Virus record (IMG/VR): IMGVR_UViG_3300031276_000008
Coordinates: 1 to 41,181 of that record
DNA length: 41,181 bases
Strand: one strand, 5' to 3'
DNA from: a virus
The position numbers and the translations under genes are program-made. Shown in pieces: positions 1 through 7,308 of the stretch; the stretch's first letter is position 1, and each line of letters opens with the position of its first letter. Below the pieces are notes generated by a model that made no database searches, was not told the origin of the DNA, and saw only the letters and a list, made by a program, of their open reading frames with translations.

Positions 1-105
1 GATAGACCAACTTGTGAAAGTGGGAAAATATACAAAGTAGAGGGGAACGAACAAAGAGCCTTAAATACCTTAGACGATATATTTGATAAACATCACGGAT
101 GGTAG
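1..105 (+). pseudogene. 3' fragment of a small gene, duplicate of the gene at 40294-40488
   Basis: The window opens in frame inside an ORF whose 34 remaining residues, ending DIFDKHHGW, are identical to the C-terminus of the 64-aa protein encoded on the minus strand at 40294-40488. The DNA identity is exact over 1-122. The fragment has no start here, so it is either cut by the window edge or a true partial duplicate. The family is not recognised; the full-length copy is basic and coiled-coil-like. It matters mainly as one arm of a long inverted repeat. Confidence 0.8.
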
Positions 106-122
106 CAAAAATTCCAAATAAC
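1..122 (+). repeat. Left arm of a 122-bp perfect inverted repeat
   Basis: Positions 1-122 are the exact reverse complement of 40277-40398. After a 434-bp interruption the identity resumes for 10 bp (557-566 against 40267-40276). The repeat begins at the first base of the window, so its outer limit is unknown. It could be a real duplicated locus, a terminal inverted repeat, or an assembly junction between two arrangements of the same locus. Confidence 0.95.
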
Positions 123-245
123 GGCGTGAAATTTAACAAGCCGTTGTAAGGTGATAACTACAAATGTTCTTAAACACTTTAATAAAACGATTTACTAATA
201 AATGCTCCGTTGCATAACTAAGGGCTTGTTGAAATTTTTGTTATG
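118..245. other. attC-like recombination site (candidate)
   Basis: The two sides pair as ATAAC/GTTAT (118-122 with about 239-243), an unpaired spacer, AAATTT/AAATTT, a single extrahelical G on the 3' strand, then AACAAGCC/GGCTTGTT. This is the R box, spacer, L box with extrahelical base arrangement known from integron attC sites, and the total of about 125 bp is like Vibrio VCRs. The R boxes match the RYYYAAC/GTTRRRY consensus only loosely. No integron integrase is visible in the window. Confidence 0.45.
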
Positions 246-556
246 TGGTTGGGCGTGGGAGTAAAAAATGAACGGAATGCCATTAGTAAAATTAGAATTA
301 GACCAAATGAGAGTAACTATTATGCACCAATTCACAAATTACAATAAAGAAATAAGTGAAGCGGTAGATAAAGAGTTGAAGAAAGTTATTGAAAATTTTG
401 ATTATGAGGGCACGATAACAAAGATTGCTGATGAAGTAATCACAAAAGCAATAGAAAATTATTTTGCTTGGGGAGGGGAAGGCAAAAAGCTAATAGAGGG
501 CAGCGTAACACAAGCATTAGATAAAATATTCAAAGCTAACGCCCAATCCACATAAC
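123..556 (+). mobile_element. Cassette-like insertion bounded by ATAAC repeats
   Basis: Compared with the right-hand copy of the same locus (40267-40398), this 434-bp segment interrupts otherwise identical sequence exactly after ATAAC (118-122) and ends with a second ATAAC (552-556), after which ATATGATTAA resumes as in the right copy. It holds one ORF (268-555) and an attC-like fold at one side. Read on the minus strand, the segment runs from G/TTATGTGG to GCCG/TTAT with the attC-like site at its 3' end, which is the layout of an integron gene cassette; in that reading its ORF is antisense. A transposon with a 5-bp target duplication is the alternative, but no transposase is present. Confidence 0.55.
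268..555 (+). CDS. Hypothetical protein, 95 aa, carried on the cassette-like segment
   Basis: The start is supported by GGGAG about 6 nt upstream. The protein is predicted mainly alpha-helical, with an acidic/basic amphipathic stretch (ISEAVDKELKKVIENFDYEG) and no membrane segment. The family is not recognised. The stop codon TAA lies inside the terminal ATAAC boundary, as is usual for integron cassette ORFs. A 16-17-bp inverted repeat flanks the ORF: GTTATGTGGTTGGGCG upstream and its near complement overlapping the 3' end. Confidence 0.65.
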   Translation: MNGMPLVKLELDQMRVTIMHQFTNYNKEISEAVDKELKKVIENFDYEGTITKIADEVITKAIENYFAWGGEGKKLIEGSVTQALDKIFKANAQST

Positions 557-631
557 ATATGATTAACCCGAAACGGCTGTAAGTTATTGTTTTTCAATAT
601 CTTATTTTTATTACAAGTTTATATGATATGT

Positions 632-829
632 ATGGTTAAAGATTATATAAATATCCCTTTGAGGACAGAGACTTTATTTATTGACATAATTGACGATCTT
701 GTCGATAATAAAAAATATAAGAATCGAACAGATTTCATCAACAAGGCAATAGAAGAGAAGATTAAGAATGAAGGCATTTCGTTAGAGCCACGAGAAATAA
801 AAATTTATGGAAGTAATTGGGAGTTGTGA
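632..829 (+). CDS. Ribbon-helix-helix-like small protein, 65 aa
   Basis: From the ATG at 632 the protein begins MVKDYINIPLRTETLFIDII. A short beta-like segment is followed by two helices with NRTDFINKAIEEKI, the pattern of CopG/Arc-type ribbon-helix-helix DNA-binding proteins, often antitoxins or autorepressors. An upstream in-frame ATG at 587 would add a hydrophobic 15-residue tail that does not belong to the fold, so the internal start is preferred although its ribosome site is weak. No toxin partner is adjacent. It converges on the minus-strand late operon. Confidence 0.6.
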   Translation: MVKDYINIPLRTETLFIDIIDDLVDNKKYKNRTDFINKAIEEKIKNEGISLEPREIKIYGSNWEL

Positions 830-856
830 TCTAATGATATTACCCATTATACCACC

Positions 857-1324
857 TTAAAATATTATTGTAACAATTAACAAAAAGAATTCAGCAACCA
901 TTCCGTAAAAGTAAGGATCTAAAAAAAACGGTCTTGAAAAGTATTCAGTTTTTACTACTGTCTGGATTGAGTCCTTTGTAACAAATTCCCGGATATTTTG
1001 AGTCAATGCTTTCAGGTCTATTTCCCAAATAGACGGCTTATCCATTTCATAGGAATAGTCAATCTTATATTCCACATCGTTTTTTCTTCCCTTAGTTGAA
1101 TCAGTGAGGGCGGAGATTTTAATGGTGTCTCGGATTGTGATATACTCAACATTTGGGATAGTTTGTTCCGTAACTTTAATAACTTTTTCAACTTCTATCG
1201 TGTCCCTTACTATTACTTCTTTAACATTTACGCTTTGAGGCTTACCGGATGGCTTAACTAACCACCCGATAACTCCACCGACTGCTATTAGAATAACAGC
1301 GATTATTAGCGTCCACTTATTCAC
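857..1324 (-). CDS. Membrane-anchored protein, possible spanin-like lysis protein
   Basis: The 155-aa protein has an N-terminal transmembrane segment (about residues 5-24), a charged, beta/coil-rich middle (VKEVIVRDTIEVEKVIKV) and a second hydrophobic stretch at the extreme C-terminus. It is the last gene of the late operon, overlaps the preceding holin-like gene by 8 nt and follows a peptidase gene, a position typical of Rz/spanin-type proteins. Sequence alone does not prove that role; a two-membrane-anchor protein of other function is possible. Confidence 0.6.
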   Translation of the reverse strand: MNKWTLIIAVILIAVGGVIGWLVKPSGKPQSVNVKEVIVRDTIEVEKVIKVTEQTIPNVEYITIRDTIKISALTDSTKGRKNDVEYKIDYSYEMDKPSIWEIDLKALTQNIREFVTKDSIQTVVKTEYFSRPFFLDPYFYGMVAEFFLLIVTIIF

Positions 1325-1505
1325 TTTTCTTTTTAGGTTCTACTGGTTTAGTATTCAACCCGAACGCTTCAAAGAACTTAATGAAATAACTTAACCATTT
1401 GTTATCAGTTTCGTTTGGTGTTATTTTTACTATAACTGAGGCAATAGATATTACAGCCGAAACTATAATAAGTATGTCCGCCCAATTGCTTTGAATCCAA
1501 TCCAT
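1317..1505 (-). CDS. Holin-like small membrane protein, 62 aa
   Basis: There is one strong transmembrane segment (about residues 10-27, ILIIVSAVISIASVIV) followed by a charged, lysine-rich tail ending PKKKSE. Size, topology and place in the lysis cluster next to a spanin-like gene make it a holin candidate. The neighbouring 122-aa multi-spanning protein is an alternative holin. Confidence 0.6.
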   Translation of the reverse strand: MDWIQSNWADILIIVSAVISIASVIVKITPNETDNKWLSYFIKFFEAFGLNTKPVEPKKKSE

Positions 1506-1517
1506 TACTTACTCCGT

Positions 1518-1886
1518 TTATTTACGAAATTGTTTAATTAAATATACAAATGATATTGCATACAATATAAGGATAATTGACTTGATAGACCAATCGAAAG
1601 CCGATTCATATTCTAAAAAGCCTAGAAAAGTCTTGTGTAAGATACCACAATTTGATACAGCTAAAGGTAATAAAAGTATTGACCCTAAAGCAAAAAAGAA
1701 AAACCCTAAATTATGTTTATACGTTTTGACTAATGGGATTACTAATCTGACAATAGCTAATGATAACCAAGATAAGTAGACTAGCCAATCATACGGACGT
1801 GGTATAATCTCCGTTAGATAAAAAGAAATAGATAATAATATTATTACCATTATTTCATAAGAATAGAGCCTTTCTGTCCTGTCCAT
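1518..1886 (-). CDS. Multi-spanning membrane protein, 122 aa
   Basis: About four hydrophobic segments are visible (around residues 12-29, 34-52, 60-80 and 98-116) separated by short charged loops; it ends KQFRK. Its ATG overlaps the stop of the upstream 46-aa ORF (TAATG), implying coupled translation. It belongs to the lysis-region membrane cluster and could be a holin, antiholin or superinfection-type membrane protein; no family is recognised. Confidence 0.6.
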   Translation of the reverse strand: MDRTERLYSYEIMVIILLSISFYLTEIIPRPYDWLVYLSWLSLAIVRLVIPLVKTYKHNLGFFFFALGSILLLPLAVSNCGILHKTFLGFLEYESAFDWSIKSIILILYAISFVYLIKQFRK

Positions 1887-2026
1887 TATGGTTTACCTGG
1901 AGGCGGTTCGTTCCCTTCTTTTAGAACGCTAGTCCCTTCTTTTAGAATATCAATAATTTTCTTAATAACCTTTTGGACAAGTTCATCCTCAAGTTCTTGT
2001 TTCTCTTGTTTCTTTTCTTCTTCCAT
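1886..2026 (-). CDS. Small charged ORF, 46 aa
   Basis: The ORF begins MEEEKKQEKQELEDEL, contains an amphipathic helix (VQKVIKKIIDILKEG) and ends in a proline-rich tail. AAGGA lies about 8 nt upstream, and the stop overlaps the next start as TAATG, so it is likely translated. It is soluble and probably helical. Function unknown; it sits among small membrane proteins of the lysis region. Confidence 0.5.
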   Translation of the reverse strand: MEEEKKQEKQELEDELVQKVIKKIIDILKEGTSVLKEGNEPPPGKP

Positions 2027-2159
2027 GTTCTTTTTCCTTTTTATTTAGTTCGGGGAAATATTTTTCCATTCTTAAAATACCCCATAATATTCTTCCTACT
2101 GCATAGGCTAATGATAGTACCAATATTGAATGAGTTACAACCCATATTTGTATAGTCAC
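1989..2159 (-). CDS. Small membrane protein, 56 aa, GTG start
   Basis: The GTG start overlaps the stop of the upstream 127-aa gene as GTGA. An N-terminal transmembrane segment (IWVVTHSILVLSLAYAVG) is followed by a basic tail. The 3' end overlaps the next small ORF by 38 nt in another frame. Coupling by the 4-nt overlap and the clear membrane segment support it; a holin-type role is possible but unproven. Confidence 0.45.
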   Translation of the reverse strand: MTIQIWVVTHSILVLSLAYAVGRILWGILRMEKYFPELNKKEKEHGRRKETRETRT

Positions 2160-2539
2160 TTGATCCAATTAAACACACCGTTAAGCATGACGAAAAGATG
2201 AATCATTCCTATTACCGTGATAGCCCCTATATATATTGTTATTATCCTATTATTAATCTTACCTTGTTCCTTCTTATCAGAATTTATCATTTCATGTATT
2301 TTTGAATGTGCTTGGATATAATTATTTACAGTAGTTGTCAGCTTTTCAATATTTGTGTTCACTTTTGAATGTGCCTCAATTAGTTTTTCATTGACCAATC
2401 TTTGTTCTTTCCATGTATTATCCTCGCTCCGATGGACATTATCATGTGCGTTTGTATAGGCTGATAGAGACCCGCTTAATATTCCTACCTGCTTTATCAG
2501 TTCCATTACTTGATCATCCATTGCCAATCTTTCTGCCAT
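2156..2539 (-). CDS. Coiled-coil protein with C-terminal membrane anchor, 127 aa
   Basis: The soluble, heptad-rich N-terminal part (residues about 10-95, many Asn/His/Lys) leads to a single C-terminal hydrophobic segment (IITIYIGAITVIGMIHLF). Topology is that of tail-anchored phage lysis or haemolysin-XhlA-like proteins, which have a helical cytoplasmic part and a C-terminal anchor. It lies between the peptidase and the other lysis-region membrane proteins. XhlA-like is inference from architecture only. Confidence 0.6.
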   Translation of the reverse strand: MAERLAMDDQVMELIKQVGILSGSLSAYTNAHDNVHRSEDNTWKEQRLVNEKLIEAHSKVNTNIEKLTTTVNNYIQAHSKIHEMINSDKKEQGKINNRIITIYIGAITVIGMIHLFVMLNGVFNWIK

Positions 2540-2660
2540 TATGATTTACTTCCCTCTATCATTATTATCTTTTTCATTACATTCCTGTCTCCATAAATTT
2601 AGTATTCTATTTATATCCTTTAATAGAACTCAATTCCTGTTTCATTACATTCCCAACAGA
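2540..2660 (-). repeat. Short gap with a 14-bp direct repeat
   Basis: This 121-bp gap between the peptidase and the 127-aa gene holds two copies of TTTCATTACATTCC (2572-2585 and 2640-2653). Only tiny ORFs occur, among them a 14-codon MICWECNETG start overlapping the peptidase stop. No convincing hairpin or promoter is seen. Confidence 0.4.
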
Positions 2661-3293
2661 TCATGTTTTCTCCAATTCTTCTTTGCTGAACCCGTGACTG
2701 TCAACAAGCTCAAAACATTCAGGAAATTTCTTTTCAATAATTGCCAGAATTTCGATGTTGTTGATTAAATTTTCGTTGTAATATATAATTGCCTTTTTCA
2801 AATCTCCTTCCTGTAATGCTTCCCGGAAATACCTATGGACTCTTTCAGTGCATTGATCGCCAAAGGGGAACACACTTCCGAATGAATTAATATTGATACC
2901 ATGCCATCTGAATATTTTATACATCAAAGCATTGAATATGCTGAATGGAAACTTTAGGAATACGTGCGAAAAGAATTGCCAGACATTATACTTACTGCCC
3001 ATATTTCTCGATAAGACTTCAAGAGCATGGTCTATTCTTTTATCTTGTCCTATCAATTCTTTACACTTGTAAATCTTATATCTGTAATTAGCATTCTGCC
3101 ATAAAGATAATGGTACAATAGCCATCTTGTCAGGTTCGGCAGAATCACATTCTTTATCATTTATCATTACCATAAAATGAGTAGGATTCCAGTCTAATCC
3201 ATAATGCCATTTGTCAAACCACTGAAAGAATTTTATTCCAGTAGTTACGAATCCTTTCGCTAATGTCTCGACTATTACTATATCGCCTTTCAT
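2661..3293 (-). CDS. Permuted papain-fold (NlpC/P60 YiiX-like) peptidase, probable endolysin or amidase
   Basis: The 210-aa protein opens with MKGDIVIVE and carries NPTHFMVMI (His about 39) before GDQCTERV (Cys about 148). A histidine preceding the catalytic cysteine is the order of circularly permuted NlpC/P60 enzymes such as YiiX. Such enzymes cleave peptide or amide bonds, in phages typically in peptidoglycan or as virion-associated lysins. It lacks a signal peptide and lies next to holin-like genes, so an endolysin role is likely. Its start overlaps the stop of the upstream fibre-like gene (ATGA). Confidence 0.65.
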   Translation of the reverse strand: MKGDIVIVETLAKGFVTTGIKFFQWFDKWHYGLDWNPTHFMVMINDKECDSAEPDKMAIVPLSLWQNANYRYKIYKCKELIGQDKRIDHALEVLSRNMGSKYNVWQFFSHVFLKFPFSIFNALMYKIFRWHGININSFGSVFPFGDQCTERVHRYFREALQEGDLKKAIIYYNENLINNIEILAIIEKKFPECFELVDSHGFSKEELEKT

Positions 3294-5533
3294 TTCAATC
3301 TTTCCGGCTTATCTTTTTTGGTATATTTTTTCGGTTTTTCCTTAGTGAATTTCTCAGGTGGTTGAATATTATCAGCTATTTTTGTTTCCGTATCTGTCTC
3401 ATTATATTCTTTTAACTTCTTGTCATAGTCTGCTTTTTCAAAATTCCATTTAGCTATTTCTCTTTCTCTTTGTACATAAATCGAATCTTGATTCGCTTGC
3501 CAGTTTTCTACTTTTAACTTTAGTCCTGTTCTTGCATTGTATTCGGGTATGGTTTCTTCGTAATAAGTTATTAACTTTAGCGTATCTGTTGGTAAGGGTT
3601 TCCCTAATCTCTGAAGTTGGCTAAGTCTCATATCTCTGTCAACATTTGTGAAAACAACTCTCCCCTCAGTTCCATAATAAGGATTGTAACTGAACCTTAC
3701 CTCATCATCATTATCGTAAAACCAATCAGGAGCCGTCGAAGCATGTGGAGAAAGTAAAGTAACGTTCCCTAATTCATTCCTGACATAAAGAGATGCGTTT
3801 CCTGCTGTCCCTGCCGAATCTGCGACGTAAATTTGACACATATCCGCAGGGCTTGATGTTGGTGCAGTACCTATTGCTATTCCCAAAACACCGTCTGCGC
3901 TTGTGCCAAAGGTCGTTGATTTAATACCTATATTCCCCAAACAAAGAGTTCCGTCATATTCTCCCAGAGTTACATCTGCTGATGCTGCCCCTGCACCCAA
4001 AGCTAATTTACCTGTTCCGAGTCTTGATAACCCGACATCATTAAACCCACCTAACGCAGTTTGATTCCAACGCAACATTACGGTTGCTCCCATATTCCAA
4101 TAATCAGAAATTAGATTGAATTTAGTTACTCCTTCCGCCGAGAATGCCAACCTGTGTATTGCACCACCATACCAAAATCCTGTTGTTGTGTCTCCTGCAA
4201 AAATCATGGACGGCGAATTAGCAGTACCTTGTTTCATAACTACTTGATCAGTTGCTACTAAGTCTTCTCCTGCCACAACATCACCAGTGATACTAGCCAC
4301 TTTCCCGAATAAAGTATCTGCTACTGTTAAATCATCAGTAATTGATAAATTCCCAAACGTCCCAGTGGTACCCGCAAAATGTGCAGCATACAACGAATCG
4401 AAATATCCAAGATTGAAAGGATTAGCTATACTTCCTAAATTATACAGTCCTTTTCCGTAAAGTGTACTCCCGTCAAACCAAAAATGTGATGAGTCTGAAA
4501 TCATTTCCTGTATTTCCGGGACAACTGCCGTGTAGAAATCCTGAACGTTCTGCGGTGTCATAAAATAAGTCCCGGAATCTCCATAAGCTACCTTCTCAGC
4601 CAAAGTCGCATCGCTCACTTTTAAGCCGGAACTTGTTTTTGTTAAAGTTGTTCCGTCTATCTTTACGTTTATCGAATCATCACTTGTTTCCAGTCCTCCG
4701 TCATAATCTAAATTAACTGCAAGTGTCCTATTTTCTCCAAAACTACCACCACCTGAAAGACCATCGCCAGCAGTTATCGTCCGGGCTGTATCTGCTTTTG
4801 CTCCGACCAATCCATCTGTTTCAGTTTCTGTATAGTGATTAGCAAGTAAATGAGTAGGTGTAACATAGTGTCCAACGTCCGCATCGTTAGAATCTTCTAC
4901 TTCAACTTGTAGCTTATTAGTCAAATTTCCATAATTGTTTTCAAGCCAATTTGGGGTTACATAATGACCTACATCTATATCGTTAGAATCTGCTTCGCTC
5001 ACATAAGTGTTATCAGTTACTTTCAACCCGGAACTACTTAGTGTTAAGGTTGCCCCATCCAAATTTATTCCTATTGAATCGTTGGATGTTTCTATCCCTT
5101 TGTTGTAATTCATGTTGATGGTAAACGTCCGGCTTTCTGCTATTGTTCCGCCGCCGGAAAGTCCATCGCCTGCCGTGATAGTCACCCCTGAATGTGCAAC
5201 GTGCTTATCGGTCGAATCTCTGTGGGACTTAAAGGTAGTTGTATCGGTCTTTGCGTCTAAGTAAGTATCTACTGCACCTGTTGAGTAAACACCCAAGTTA
5301 ATCCTTGAAGTAACCACACTTGCAACGTCTGATAAGTTTAGACTTTTTTTCAACATCAAGGAAGAACTGTCACCAAGCAAACTTCTCAAGACATTAGCCG
5401 AGTCGCCTATTACAGCCCTTGCCTGCCTTTGAGTGTAAATTAATGAAGTAGTGTCGGTAGTGAATAATGAATTATCAGACTGCCCAAAACTCACTCCAAC
5501 TAAAATTAAAATTAACATCAAATACTTTTCCAT
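3290..5533 (-). CDS. Signal-peptide-bearing fibre-like repeat protein, 747 aa
   Basis: The start is fixed by a perfect GGAGG 5 nt upstream. The N-terminus is a typical export signal (MEKYLMLILILVGVSFGQ). The body contains two about 57-residue repeats beginning TAGDGLSGGG (near residues 121 and 254) and two copies of a VGHYVTP motif, followed by glycine-rich beta-structured sequence as in tail fibres. The C-terminal 100 residues are charged and helical, ending in a Lys/Pro-rich tail. There is no intramolecular chaperone domain. Fibre-like content with a secretion signal is odd for a virion protein; it may be exported by the host, or the signal may act as a membrane anchor. Confidence 0.7.
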   Translation of the reverse strand: MEKYLMLILILVGVSFGQSDNSLFTTDTTSLIYTQRQARAVIGDSANVLRSLLGDSSSLMLKKSLNLSDVASVVTSRINLGVYSTGAVDTYLDAKTDTTTFKSHRDSTDKHVAHSGVTITAGDGLSGGGTIAESRTFTINMNYNKGIETSNDSIGINLDGATLTLSSSGLKVTDNTYVSEADSNDIDVGHYVTPNWLENNYGNLTNKLQVEVEDSNDADVGHYVTPTHLLANHYTETETDGLVGAKADTARTITAGDGLSGGGSFGENRTLAVNLDYDGGLETSDDSINVKIDGTTLTKTSSGLKVSDATLAEKVAYGDSGTYFMTPQNVQDFYTAVVPEIQEMISDSSHFWFDGSTLYGKGLYNLGSIANPFNLGYFDSLYAAHFAGTTGTFGNLSITDDLTVADTLFGKVASITGDVVAGEDLVATDQVVMKQGTANSPSMIFAGDTTTGFWYGGAIHRLAFSAEGVTKFNLISDYWNMGATVMLRWNQTALGGFNDVGLSRLGTGKLALGAGAASADVTLGEYDGTLCLGNIGIKSTTFGTSADGVLGIAIGTAPTSSPADMCQIYVADSAGTAGNASLYVRNELGNVTLLSPHASTAPDWFYDNDDEVRFSYNPYYGTEGRVVFTNVDRDMRLSQLQRLGKPLPTDTLKLITYYEETIPEYNARTGLKLKVENWQANQDSIYVQREREIAKWNFEKADYDKKLKEYNETDTETKIADNIQPPEKFTKEKPKKYTKKDKPERLK

Positions 5534-5573
5534 TTTTCCTCCTTATATCCTCCCTTATATTGGTAACGATAGT

Positions 5574-7307
5574 TTATCTTAGTCTTTCTCTTGTGCTTGC
5601 TCTTTCTCTGGTTGATTGTCTAGTAGTAGCTCTATTAGCTTTACCCCCCGGCGCATAAGTGTTCACTGAAATACCTATCGCTTCTGCCATCATCGATAAT
5701 AATAAATCTGCCGATTCAGGATTATCCTGCAACTCTAAAAACGTCTGTATCGGTAAAGGCACTATTGATTGTTGTAATATCCCGGTAAAGGTAGGTTTCT
5801 CCCCACTAAAAGTTCTGTCTCTTAATAAATCTCTTATAACAGACGCACCTGGTGAGGTTTTATTTTCAAAAAAACTATAAATTAAATCAGTACCTTCCAT
5901 TGCACCATATTTGCCTGAATTTATATCATAGACCTTCCCAGTAGTTGAACTTTTAGTTGCTCCTGTAATTAATCTGCTTGCCAAAGTTACTATTGATTTC
6001 ATACCACCAGTTACATCAAATCTTGAGTTCCCGACTTTTATTTGTCCAAAATCAGAACTACGAGGATCCCATTCGACACTACCGGGCGATACAGCGTTAG
6101 CCAAAGTTAAAACTGCGGCAGTACCCGTTACAGTTCTAAGCAAATTATACGCAGCCTGTTTTCTTACAAAAGGAGAAATGTCTTTACTTAATGTATGCGC
6201 CGTAAGAAAATCAAAATCAGACTTTAATTTTCTACCCGAAAAAAACGCTTTATTAACAACGTCTGCCGATGGCTCTAATCTCCCCAAACTTGCCCTGCTT
6301 GTTAATGAATTTACCAATTTACCTATTCCTTTACCTGTGGGGTCTTCGATCCCTGATTTCTTCGCCATATCGTAATAAAGATCGTATAAGTCCATTCTAT
6401 TACGATATGCGGCAGCAGTAAAAGCATTTTCGGCAGCTTTATGCACCCTTCCAAATCCGGGTATTTTTTCTAATAATTCACTTTGCGGGAACTGTTCCTC
6501 TGTGACACTTATTGCAAGTTTATCTTTTTTGTAACTGCCATTAAGGTTGTTAGGTCTTGAATGTGCGTCTGCTTTCACATGATCCATTACTTTTTTACCG
6601 CCAAACGTGTCCCAAATATCTTGAAAAGACCTAGTAACGGTTTTGCCCCATTGTTTCGGATGTGAAAAAATTAGTTTCCACCCCTGTCTTCCTAACCAAC
6701 TATCATCTAAAGTCGATAATGCTGATTTACTTATACCAAATATATCAGTTATTATTTGAGTGGGGCTTTTCATATAATCTTTTGTCTTTTGTAAAAAACT
6801 CCTGCTGTCAGAAGCCTTTAGTTCTTCAAGGTAATTCTCGAAGGCAACTCTTGCATATCCATATTCCATTCTATCACCACCATTCAGCATGGCTTCTTTT
6901 TTCTGCGTGGCTATTTTCGATAATCCTGAGAGTTTACCTGCTTCTTGCATAGTGACAGTATTGCCTAATTTATGGGACACTAAATCTTCTAAAAAAGCTT
7001 GTTCGGTAGCGGGGTTTAACGCTTCTTCTAGTCTATTTATTCTCGAAAGGACATCTCTTTGTGCCTGTGGTTTTAACCCTGCCATAGTTTTAGCCCATGT
7101 TACCATACCTCTTTGTTGATTTTTTAACAAAAGTTTACTCTCAAAAAGACGATTGACCTGCTCAGCGTTTTCTTTGCCAAAGATTTCTACAAAAGAAGCT
7201 CTCCGATCCTTGCTAGTCATTTCGGCTAATTTAATTGGATCTATTTCACCCTTTTTGAGTTTTGCTAAAAAAGCATCACTTACGTATGTAGGAAGACACC
7301 AAGCCAA
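5574..7307 (-). CDS. Internal virion / DNA-ejection-type protein, 577 aa
   Basis: The only plausible start is TTG at 7307, preceded by AAGGTG at 5-nt spacing and lying 1 nt after the upstream stop; a stop codon blocks extension. The N-terminus (CLPTYVSDAFLAKLKKGEID, then RLFESKLLLKNQQRGMVTWA) resembles a module recurring in large polyvalent virion-associated proteins of podoviruses. The rest is helical with a hydrophobic patch near LTLANAVSPG. The tail is Arg/Thr-rich (repeated STRER). Probably packaged in the capsid and ejected with DNA. Confidence 0.65.
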   Translation of the reverse strand: MAWCLPTYVSDAFLAKLKKGEIDPIKLAEMTSKDRRASFVEIFGKENAEQVNRLFESKLLLKNQQRGMVTWAKTMAGLKPQAQRDVLSRINRLEEALNPATEQAFLEDLVSHKLGNTVTMQEAGKLSGLSKIATQKKEAMLNGGDRMEYGYARVAFENYLEELKASDSRSFLQKTKDYMKSPTQIITDIFGISKSALSTLDDSWLGRQGWKLIFSHPKQWGKTVTRSFQDIWDTFGGKKVMDHVKADAHSRPNNLNGSYKKDKLAISVTEEQFPQSELLEKIPGFGRVHKAAENAFTAAAYRNRMDLYDLYYDMAKKSGIEDPTGKGIGKLVNSLTSRASLGRLEPSADVVNKAFFSGRKLKSDFDFLTAHTLSKDISPFVRKQAAYNLLRTVTGTAAVLTLANAVSPGSVEWDPRSSDFGQIKVGNSRFDVTGGMKSIVTLASRLITGATKSSTTGKVYDINSGKYGAMEGTDLIYSFFENKTSPGASVIRDLLRDRTFSGEKPTFTGILQQSIVPLPIQTFLELQDNPESADLLLSMMAEAIGISVNTYAPGGKANRATTRQSTRERASTRERLR

Positions 7308-7308
7308 T

